A DNA stretch of 5,497 bases, from positions 1 to 5,497 of the forward strand of contig JAGGSE010000206.1 of assembly GCA_021159225.1 (NCBI GenBank). The letters run 5' to 3'. Position 1 is the stretch's first letter, and the number at the start of each line of letters is the position of its first letter. The notes under the pieces are model-generated. The model had not been told where the DNA came from, did not search any database, and saw nothing but the letters and a program-made list of their open reading frames with translations. The position numbers and the translations under genes are program-made. Source of the DNA: a bacterium. GTDB lineage: Bacteria > Patescibacteriota > Minisyncoccia > Minisyncoccales > JAGGSE01. Positions 1-4,766 of this stretch are shown here, one piece after another.

Positions 1-21
1 CTCCCCTCTTTTCCTTATCAT
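1..21 (-). CDS. possible start of a divergent gene (N-terminal fragment only)
   Basis: On the minus strand an ATG at 21-19 opens a frame reading M-I-R-K-R-G-E up to the window edge. Only seven codons are visible, so no family can be assigned. The case for a real start rests on the TATA-like sequence TTTAAATAAT at 50-41, centred about 25 bases before the ATG, the same spacing seen before other first genes in this window; this would give a leaderless mRNA. It would be divergent from the DUF429 gene with 85 bases between the two starts. The ATG could be chance. Confidence 0.35.
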
Positions 22-40
22 ATATCCCTACTGTATTATG

Positions 41-50
41 ATTATTTAAA
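41..50 (-). promoter_or_regulatory. TATA-like box for the divergent gene at the left edge
   Basis: The minus strand reads TTTAAATAAT, close to the archaeal TATA consensus. Its centre lies about 25 bases before the ATG at 21, so transcription should begin at or next to the start codon. The region is AT-rich, so a chance match is possible. Confidence 0.35.
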
Positions 51-65
51 CTTTTCTATTCTGAA

Positions 66-87
66 TTTAAATAAAAATTTAAGTATA
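66..87 (+). promoter_or_regulatory. TATA-like region of the DUF429 gene
   Basis: Two overlapping candidates are present. TTTAAATA at 66-73 would place the transcript start about 12 bases before the ATG. TTTAAGTATA at 78-87 would place it on the ATG at 107. No purine-rich Shine-Dalgarno sequence precedes the ATG (the bases before it are tttccatc), which favours a leaderless or very short leader. Confidence 0.45.
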
Positions 88-106
88 GTAATATCATATT
101 TCCATC

Positions 107-574
107 ATGTTTCTCGGTATAGATCTCGCCGGTGATGAAAAAAATATTACCGGAATGGCTCTCATAAATGAAAAGGTAATATTAGAGTCTTTACATAGCG
201 ATAACGAAATCTTAGAGTTCATAGAGAAACATAGCCCCAAAGTCATAGCTATAGATGCTCCTCTCTCTTTTTATGGTGAACATTTCAGAGAATGCGATCT
301 TGAACTGAGGAAGGAGTTCAGAATACTACCTCTGACCTTCAAAGGCATGCAGAAACTCACCCAACGAGCTATCTCCCTCAAAAATAAGATCAAAGAAGAG
401 GTGATAGAAACATATCCCCATGCGTCAAGAGAAAAATTAAAAGATGAACTGAAAAAATATGTTTTCAGAAACAAACATGAAGAAGATGCATTTATATGCG
501 CCATGGTAGCCAGAGCTTATTATTTTAAAAAGGTAAGACACTATGGTGAAAAGGACAGGATATATGTTATCTGA
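107..574 (+). CDS. DUF429 family protein, predicted RNase H-fold nuclease
   Basis: This 155-residue protein matches the pattern of the archaeal DUF429 group (predicted nuclease with RNase H-like fold). It begins with a strand carrying an acidic residue (GIDLAG, D6), then a second strand IAIDAPL with D50 and the family-typical Pro-Leu-Ser. Next come a CDLELR helix (63-68), the ETYPHAS segment with E101, and a C-terminal helix HEEDAFICAMVAR with D127. D6, D50, E101 and D127 are placed where metal-binding acidic residues sit in RNase H-like enzymes; that role is inferred, and no substrate is known to me. There is no signal peptide or membrane segment, so it should be cytosolic. Its length fits a single-domain family member. 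The ATG at 107 is chosen because it gives the complete first strand and lies about 25 bases after a TATA-like box. The stop overlaps the convergent PAS-GAF gene end by 8 bases. Confidence 0.82.
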   Translation: MFLGIDLAGDEKNITGMALINEKVILESLHSDNEILEFIEKHSPKVIAIDAPLSFYGEHFRECDLELRKEFRILPLTFKGMQKLTQRAISLKNKIKEEVIETYPHASREKLKDELKKYVFRNKHEEDAFICAMVARAYYFKKVRHYGEKDRIYVI

Positions 575-1445
575 GATTTTCTGGTAATGTTTTCCTGAGT
601 TTCGCATCGAGTCTCTTAACTTTATTATAAAATGATAGATTTCTGAGAGCTGAGGCAATGATCTCACTCAGAGGTTTTAAAATCTCAATGTCTCTATCTC
701 TGTATGCATTGGAAACACTTTTTGAGATATGTAGTGCACCAACGCATTTATCCTCTATCACAAGAGGAAAAAGTATCTGAGAAACAAATGTCTCTGTTAA
801 TCCAGGGATTCTTTTGGCTCTTTTATCTTCATTTGCATTCTTCACAAGCATTATCTCTCTGTTTTTGATACAGTACCCTACCAGCCCCTCCCCATACCTC
901 AGGATCAGATCTTTCATCTTTTCTCTGACATCTTTCGAAACATAAACAGGATATAAATCTCTGTTATTCTCAGAAACTAAAAAGATTATAAGATTATCAA
1001 ATCCTATCAATTTCTGAACAGAATCGGAGACAAATCTAAATATCTTATTAATATCTGTAGTTGAGTTTATCAATCTGCTGGCTTCAAAAAGAGTTTTTAA
1101 CTCCTCTTCTGCTTTTTTACGTTCAGTTATATCTGTTAATGTCCCTTCATAATACAGTACATTGCCCTCCTCATCCCGGACGACACGGGAATTCTCAAGT
1201 ACTGTGATGAGAGATCCATCCCTGCGTTTCAGAACAAGTTCAACATTCCTGAGTACACCATTCTTCTCCAGTTTTTTAATCAAAACATCTCTCTCCTTTG
1301 GATCTGCGTAAAGATCATGTGAGATATCAACACCAAGGAGTTCCTCCTCTGAGTCATATCCAAGCATACGCACAAGTGCTGGATTTACAGAGATTATTCT
1401 ACCTTCAGGAGTACTCTGGTATATTCCATCAAACGCATTTTTGAA
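567..1445 (-). pseudogene. PAS-PAC-GAF sensor protein, 5' end broken by frameshift/gene junction
   Basis: The frame encodes a PAS S-box, its PAC segment and a GAF domain, ending at a stop at 569-567. In frame without any ATG, 1445-1374 encodes FKNAFDGIYQSTPEGR and VNPAL, the first PAS strands. A GTG at 1373 then allows a 268-residue product starting inside the PAS domain. In that numbering the PAS/PAC segment covers 1-85 with the usual EGTLTDITERK ending (76-86), then a short linker helix (88-104), then GAF at about 105-250 (GEGLVGYCIKNRE; SQILFPLVIEDKCVGALHIS). No histidine kinase, GGDEF or output domain follows. Such proteins bind small ligands or haem/flavin and usually regulate a kinase or transcription factor; the ligand here cannot be told. 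The missing N-terminus (EKWRDSLQ) is encoded just upstream in the frame of the ABC ATPase remnant, one base out. A start at GTG 1373 or ATG 1367 would make a protein with a broken PAS fold, so I call the gene damaged, unless the frameshift is a sequencing error. Confidence 0.7.
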
Positions 1446-1764
1446 GAGAATCTCTCCATTTTTCTAAATTTATGAATTCTATATTCTGATGTACAGTTAA
1501 TCCTTCATACAGAGCCATTTCCTGTGGCATATACCCCAGGGATTGAGTTATACTTTTATCCGGAACTTTTCTCCCGAGTACATATGCAGTACCTGATGTG
1601 GGCAGTAAAAGACCACAGAGCATTTTGATTGTGGTAGTTTTCCCGGATCCATTGGGCCCTATCAGCCCGAATATCTCTCCTTTTTCTATTTTAAGATTAA
1701 GAGATTCCACAGCTGTTAATGTTCCGAATTTCTTGGTCAGTTTCTTCGTTTCTATTATGGCCAC
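1429..1764 (-). pseudogene. truncated ABC transporter ATP-binding protein (N-terminal third)
   Basis: About 97 residues are clearly the start of an ABC-2/multidrug-type ATP-binding subunit: MAIIETKKLTKKFG, Walker A GPNGSGKTT at 36-44, the GLLLPTSGTAYVLG segment, and the Q-loop GYMPQEMALYEGLTVHQNIEF (Q81). The similarity stops there. The signature LSGGQ, Walker B, D-loop and H-loop are all absent, and the frame ends at 1431-1429 after fourteen residues (INLEKWRDSLQKCV) that belong to a PAS domain start instead. Functional subunits are about 230-310 residues, so this cannot hydrolyse ATP. No permease gene is nearby, consistent with loss of the rest of the transporter. The start is a GTG at 1764 with GGTGAG three bases before it; an ATG at 1766 is out of frame and stops after three codons. 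It begins 27 bases after the flavoprotein stop, so it was probably cotranscribed. Confidence 0.8.
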
Positions 1765-1767
1765 ATT

Positions 1768-1773
1768 CTCACC
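1768..1773 (-). promoter_or_regulatory. Shine-Dalgarno site deciding the GTG start of the ABC remnant
   Basis: GGTGAG on the minus strand, three bases before GTG 1764, matches the GGTGA portion of the archaeal anti-Shine-Dalgarno complement. It supports initiation at this GTG rather than at the out-of-frame ATG at 1766. It also lies at the base of a hairpin (1770-1789). Confidence 0.5.
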
Positions 1774-1789
1774 AGAAGAAAATCTGGTG
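1770..1789 (-). promoter_or_regulatory. perfect 7-bp hairpin between flavoprotein stop and ABC start
   Basis: The minus strand reads CACCAGA, six bases (TTTTCT), then TCTGGTG: a perfect seven-base inverted repeat. It fits in the 27-base gap between the oxidoreductase stop (1794-1792) and the GTG at 1764. The 3' arm contains the GGTG of the Shine-Dalgarno site, so the folded form would hide it. No T-run follows, so it is not an obvious terminator. It may limit translation of the downstream gene or act as a processing site; the effect is inference. Confidence 0.4.
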
Positions 1790-1791
1790 TA

Positions 1792-3084
1792 TCACCTCAA
1801 TCTCCTCGCAGCCATCTCACATGCAATATACATCGGCTCAAACTCCTGAGAAACAGGAGGAGCATAACAGTACTCCATATTTGCGAGATCCTTTACATTC
1901 ATTTTATTCAGTATTGCCAGGCATATCGCATCCATTCTTCCTATCAAACATTTTCCAATCATCTGAGATCCAAGGATTCTTCCCTCCTCATCAGTTATTA
2001 CCTTCACCACTATATCTTCTCCTTCCATATATTCGGGCCTTGTCTTTCCTCTGTATTTTCCAATCAGGACTTTTATTCCCTCCTTCTCAGCTCTCACAGA
2101 TGTTAATCCTGTACTCCCTATCTCCAGTCCGAATAACTCTGTTATGGAGGTATTTAAAACAGGCTTGAACTCAGTATCTTTTCCCGCTATATTATCTGCT
2201 ATCACCTTTGCCTGTCTCACTGCTGTGGTGGCCAACTGACTCATTATAGGCTTTCCAGTTATGAAGTCCACGCATTCAACACAATCCCCACAGGCATAAA
2301 TATCTTTAATATTCGTCTCCATTTTTTCATTTACTTTTATGCCGTAGCCTGTTTCTATCCCTGTTTTTCTGGCAAGTTCGATATTTGCTCTCACTCCCGT
2401 GGATATAACAACTAAATCAGTTTCTATCTCCCTTTTATCTGTTTTCACTGTTTTTTCTATCTCCAGGACTTTTTCATTGAGATATATTTCAATTCCCTTA
2501 TCTTCTAAATGTTTTTTAACTATTTCTGCCATGTCTTTATCGAGCATCACAGGCAACACTCTATCAAGCATCTCCACTACTGTTACTTTTATACCATTTT
2601 TTACAAATGCGTAAGCTGTTTCCAGCCCTATCAATCCAGCTCCTATGATAACTGCCTTTTTTGCTCTCTTCATCTTCTCATATATCCTTTTTGCGTCATC
2701 CATATCTTTGAAGATTATAACATTATCTGAATCAATACCTTTTATCGGAGGTGCAAATGCGTAACTTCCGGTGGCAAGAATCAATTTATCATACTCCATT
2801 TCGGTATCGTCATAGATAATTTTCTTATTTTCAGTATCGATCTCTCTTACTTTTTTACCGAGAATGAGATTTATCTTCATTCTTTCATAAAACTTTTTAT
2901 CCAGTGTCTGCAGAGCCTCAAAACTCTTTACCTCGCCAGAAAACACAAATGGCATTCCGCATGGAGAGTACTCTCTGTAGTTTTTTTCATTTATAATATA
3001 TATCTCCGAGTTTCTGTCTCTTTTCCTCAGCTCTATGGCAGCTCTTGTACCTGCTGCTCCTCCTCCTATTATTACGATCTTCAT
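1792..3084 (-). CDS. FAD-dependent NAD(P)H oxidoreductase, NADH oxidase / CoA-disulfide reductase family
   Basis: This complete 430-residue flavoprotein belongs to the single-cysteine pyridine nucleotide-disulfide oxidoreductases. Visible in order are the N-terminal FAD Rossmann motif IIGGGAAG (5-12) and the redox-active Cys42 in YSPCGMP. The ATGS segment follows at 104-107, then the NAD(P)H-binding motif IIGAGLIGLE (146-155), ending at E171, where an acidic residue usually means NADH preference. The second FAD motif IYACGDC has D267, and a C-terminal dimerisation domain spans about 310-430 with YAPPVS at 407-412. Relatives reduce O2, CoA-disulfide, polysulfide or elemental sulfur with NAD(P)H; the acceptor cannot be chosen from sequence. 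No C-terminal rhodanese domain is present. The protein is cytosolic, a likely dimer. The ATG at 3084 starts right at the first FAD strand and lies about 26 bases after a TATA-like sequence, so it may be leaderless. The RAM gene upstream is co-oriented, 34 bases away. An extra cysteine cluster, C265-x2-C268-x2-C271, surrounds D267. Confidence 0.9.
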   Translation of the reverse strand: MKIVIIGGGAAGTRAAIELRKRDRNSEIYIINEKNYREYSPCGMPFVFSGEVKSFEALQTLDKKFYERMKINLILGKKVREIDTENKKIIYDDTEMEYDKLILATGSYAFAPPIKGIDSDNVIIFKDMDDAKRIYEKMKRAKKAVIIGAGLIGLETAYAFVKNGIKVTVVEMLDRVLPVMLDKDMAEIVKKHLEDKGIEIYLNEKVLEIEKTVKTDKREIETDLVVISTGVRANIELARKTGIETGYGIKVNEKMETNIKDIYACGDCVECVDFITGKPIMSQLATTAVRQAKVIADNIAGKDTEFKPVLNTSITELFGLEIGSTGLTSVRAEKEGIKVLIGKYRGKTRPEYMEGEDIVVKVITDEEGRILGSQMIGKCLIGRMDAICLAILNKMNVKDLANMEYCYAPPVSQEFEPMYIACEMAARRLR

Positions 3085-3105
3085 GAATGAAAGTCTTTAA
3101 GGTCA

Positions 3106-3117
3106 TTAATAAATTTA
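3106..3117 (-). promoter_or_regulatory. TATA-like box of the flavoprotein gene
   Basis: The minus strand reads TAAATTTATTAA in the gap after the RAM gene stop. The TTTATTAA part is centred about 26 bases before ATG 3084, and no Shine-Dalgarno site precedes that ATG (bases before it: actttcattc). This suggests a separate leaderless transcript of the flavoprotein, in addition to any read-through from the RAM gene. Confidence 0.45.
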
Positions 3118-3118
3118 T

Positions 3119-3364
3119 CTATATCGTACCGATAACAAGACTTGTTACCGTTCTTCTGATACCCTTTACCTTCCTCAGAGCCATTATAAAATGATTTATA
3201 TTTTCTGTAGCATCGGAACTGATCTTCATCACCACATCAAACTCTCCATATGTTAGATATGCTTCCTCTATTTTGCAGGACAGATAATTCAGGTTTTTCA
3301 GGCTCTTTTTCACTTCCTCTTCTTTTCCTGGTTCTACACCTATCTGGATAAATGCCATTGCCAT
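3119..3364 (-). CDS. stand-alone RAM (Lrp/AsnC effector-binding) domain protein
   Basis: The 81-residue product MAMAFIQIGVEPGKEEEV... is a complete alpha-beta RAM domain. It shows first strand FIQIGVEPGKEEEV, helix, the LTYGEFDVVMKI strand pair with the family Gly-x-(Phe/Tyr)-Asp (YGEFD), a second helix NINHFIMALRKVKGI, and a last strand RRTVTSLVIG. In full-length Lrp/AsnC regulators this domain binds amino acids and assembles octamers; here the helix-turn-helix part is missing, as in the known small archaeal RAM-only proteins. It may tune another Lrp-type regulator or bind a metabolite itself (inference). The frame is open to a longer start at 3433, but ATG 3364 is chosen because AAGGAGATGAT precedes it and the domain begins there; ATG 3358 is a possible alternative. 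It is divergent from the 2-phosphoglycerate kinase gene. Confidence 0.82.
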   Translation of the reverse strand: MAMAFIQIGVEPGKEEEVKKSLKNLNYLSCKIEEAYLTYGEFDVVMKISSDATENINHFIMALRKVKGIRRTVTSLVIGTI

Positions 3365-3368
3365 TTTT

Positions 3369-3379
3369 ATCATCTCCTT
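3369..3379 (-). promoter_or_regulatory. Shine-Dalgarno site of the RAM gene
   Basis: AAGGAGATGAT on the minus strand, four bases before ATG 3364, matches the archaeal AGGAGGTGAT consensus at all but one position from the AGGAG onward. It fixes the short start and excludes the upstream in-frame ATGs at 3433, 3400 and 3394 as likely starts. Confidence 0.55.
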
Positions 3380-3398
3380 GATGTTAATTCTCATTCTC

Positions 3399-3408
3399 AT
3401 ATTTATAT
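3399..3408 (-). promoter_or_regulatory. TATA box of the RAM gene
   Basis: ATATAAATAT on the minus strand is a good archaeal TATA match. Transcription would begin near 3379-3380, just before the Shine-Dalgarno site, leaving a leader of only about 15 bases. It is the one first gene in the window with both a TATA box and a clear Shine-Dalgarno site. Confidence 0.55.
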
Positions 3409-3436
3409 CTTGTGACACGACACCAGAGTCCAAACC

Positions 3437-3449
3437 TTTTAATATATAG
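3437..3449 (+). promoter_or_regulatory. TATA box of the 2-phosphoglycerate kinase operon
   Basis: TTTTAATATATAG is centred about 26 bases before ATG 3469 and preceded by the A/C-rich CCAAACC in the BRE position. No Shine-Dalgarno sequence lies before the ATG (bases before it: taagtatatagta), so the transcript is probably leaderless. The box also rules out the longer in-frame ATG at 3412, which would lie upstream of the promoter. Confidence 0.6.
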
Positions 3450-3468
3450 TTTTATTAAGTATATAGTA

Positions 3469-4344
3469 ATGTTCACTGTCAAGACAAAAAAATACAGACT
3501 TCCATTCTCAAGGGGAATTCTGGCAAGGTCTTTAACTAGGGCAGGAGTGGAGATTGCTGAGGCTTATCATATTGCAGAAGAGATAAGAGATATGCTCGAA
3601 AAAAAGAAAACAGAGGAAATAAACTCAGAACAGCTTATGGAGATTATATATCAGTTTTTAAACGATAAAGGATATAAAAAAGAAGCTAAAAATTATCTCG
3701 TCTGGAGAAAGTTCAGAGAACTTGGAAAACCTATAATAGTACTGATAGGTGGAGGAACGGGGACAGGGAAATCAACAATAGCATTTGATCTCGGATACAG
3801 GCTCGGTATAAGATCCATTATAGGCACAGATACTGTAAGAGAGGTTATGAGAAAGATGATATCCAAAGAACTTCTTCCCACGCTTCACGCATCATCTTTT
3901 AAAGCATACAGCAGAGTTGAACCTCCAAGTCCGTATATAAACAGGACTATATACGCCTTTGAGACACAGGTTAAATATGTGAGTGTTGGAGCTGAGGCTG
4001 TGATCTCAAGAGCTGAACAGGAGGGAATCAATCTTGTTATCGACGGGATTCATTTAGTTCCAGGATACATCGATACAGAGAAAGAAAATTCCAAGATATT
4101 TCATTTTATACTTTATTTAAAAAATAAAGAAGAGTACATAAATAGATTTTATGCAAGATCCTATGGAACGAGCAGGAAAGCTGAACTCTATGTTAAAGAA
4201 TTTAAGAGGATACTTGAGATACAGGATTTCATAGTAAATAAAGCTAAGGAACATGGTGTACCTCTCATAGAAAATAATTCCTTAGATGATAGTCTGGATT
4301 TCATAATGGATAGTATGACAAAAGAACTGGCAAAGGAGGTATGA
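3469..4344 (+). CDS. 2-phosphoglycerate kinase with N-terminal ATP-cone
   Basis: The 291-residue protein has the architecture of archaeal 2-phosphoglycerate kinase, which makes 2,3-bisphosphoglycerate from 2-phosphoglycerate and ATP. In thermophilic methanogens this is the first step to the thermoprotectant cyclic 2,3-diphosphoglycerate. An ATP-cone-like regulatory domain covers about 3-82 (PFSRGILARSLTRAGV; helical EIAEEIRD-type segments). The kinase domain starts with IVLIGGGTGTGKST (90-103, K101 in Walker A), followed by GTDTVREVMR (119-128), the HASSFKAY region (140-147), and IDGIHLVPGYI (191-201) in the Walker B/substrate region. Length agrees with the family (about 300). Homologues occur in non-methanogens where the physiological substrate is uncertain, and the second enzyme, cyclic 2,3-diphosphoglycerate synthetase, is not in this window. 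ATG 3469 is chosen from the TATA spacing over the in-frame ATG at 3412. It overlaps the CBS gene by four bases (ATGA), showing an operon. Confidence 0.85.
   Translation: MFTVKTKKYRLPFSRGILARSLTRAGVEIAEAYHIAEEIRDMLEKKKTEEINSEQLMEIIYQFLNDKGYKKEAKNYLVWRKFRELGKPIIVLIGGGTGTGKSTIAFDLGYRLGIRSIIGTDTVREVMRKMISKELLPTLHASSFKAYSRVEPPSPYINRTIYAFETQVKYVSVGAEAVISRAEQEGINLVIDGIHLVPGYIDTEKENSKIFHFILYLKNKEEYINRFYARSYGTSRKAELYVKEFKRILEIQDFIVNKAKEHGVPLIENNSLDDSLDFIMDSMTKELAKEV
4334..4340 (+). promoter_or_regulatory. strong Shine-Dalgarno site touching the CBS gene ATG
   Basis: AGGAGGT lies inside the last codons of the kinase gene and abuts the ATG at 4341 with no spacer. A TTG at 4347, in the same frame, has a normal spacer of six bases. 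The site confirms coupled translation but leaves the exact start open. Confidence 0.6.
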
Positions 4345-4766
4345 AATTGTTCCTAAATGTGGAAAAAGCCAGAATACCGATAAAACAATTCATGACAAGG
4401 GGAATTATGGGTATAGATAAAAATGAAACAATAAAAAATGCATGTAAAAAGATGATAGAGTTTGGAATATCATCGCTTGCTGTTCTGGAAAATGAGAAGA
4501 TAGTTGGTTTTCTGACGAAAAAGGATATAATAGAGGGTATTGCAAAGGGATTCTCTGTTGATGAGAAGATAAAAAAAATCATGAGCAAAAATTTAGTTTT
4601 CTGTGACAGTTCTGTACCGATAGAAGAAGTTCTTGATATAATGGCAAATTTTCAGGTGCGACATATACTTATAAAAGAAAAGGGAGAGTTTATAGGGATA
4701 TTTTCACTGAAAGACATAATAGATCTTCAAAAATTTAATCTTGAGACACAGATTTCAAGTGATTGA
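4341..4766 (+). CDS. two-CBS-domain protein (Bateman module)
   Basis: This 141-residue protein consists of almost nothing but a CBS pair. CBS1 (about 15-68) opens with FMTRGIMGIDKNETI and ends GFLTKKDI. CBS2 (about 77-130) opens with IMSKNLVFCDSSVPI and ends GIFSLKDI. Both carry the ribose-phosphate contact pattern G-x-x-[ST]-x-x-D (G56, T59, D62; G119, S122, D125), so binding of an adenosine nucleotide such as AMP, ATP or S-adenosylmethionine is likely, though the ligand is inferred. No catalytic or DNA-binding domain is attached, so it should act on a partner, possibly a product of the same operon. It overlaps the kinase stop by four bases and abuts the phosphoesterase ATG directly. The start could be ATG 4341 or TTG 4347 (see the Shine-Dalgarno entry); the difference is two residues. 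Confidence 0.85.
   Translation: MKLFLNVEKARIPIKQFMTRGIMGIDKNETIKNACKKMIEFGISSLAVLENEKIVGFLTKKDIIEGIAKGFSVDEKIKKIMSKNLVFCDSSVPIEEVLDIMANFQVRHILIKEKGEFIGIFSLKDIIDLQKFNLETQISSD

Noticed and set aside
437..667. 76-codon minus-strand frame across the convergent gene ends
   Set aside because: It overlaps the DUF429 and PAS-GAF genes in another frame and shows no family pattern.
643..675. Inverted repeat TCTGAG/CTCAGA
   Set aside because: Short six-base arms with a long spacer inside coding sequence of the GAF protein; expected by chance in this composition.
1438..1442. Programmed ribosomal frameshift joining the ABC and PAS frames
   Set aside because: A run of five A is a weak slip site, no clear stimulatory structure was seen, and the ABC half lacks the signature and Walker B, so a regulated fusion product seems unlikely; mutation or sequencing error is simpler.
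1719..2168. 149-codon open frame on the plus strand
   Set aside because: It is antisense to the flavoprotein and ABC remnant, which have clear motifs; its translation is rich in Ser, Pro, Leu and His without any domain pattern, typical of a shadow frame.
3365..3433. 23-residue N-terminal extension of the RAM protein
   Set aside because: It spans the TATA box and the Shine-Dalgarno site; the added residues do not resemble a helix-turn-helix, so this is not a truncated full-length Lrp.
3412..3468. 19-residue N-terminal extension of the 2-phosphoglycerate kinase
   Set aside because: Its ATG lies upstream of the TATA box at 3437-3449 and the extra residues are not ATP-cone sequence, so the start at 3469 is preferred.
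4301..4588. 95-codon minus-strand hydrophobic frame
   Set aside because: Antisense to the CBS gene; the hydrophobicity comes from reversed Lys/Asp/Glu-rich codons and not from a real membrane protein.
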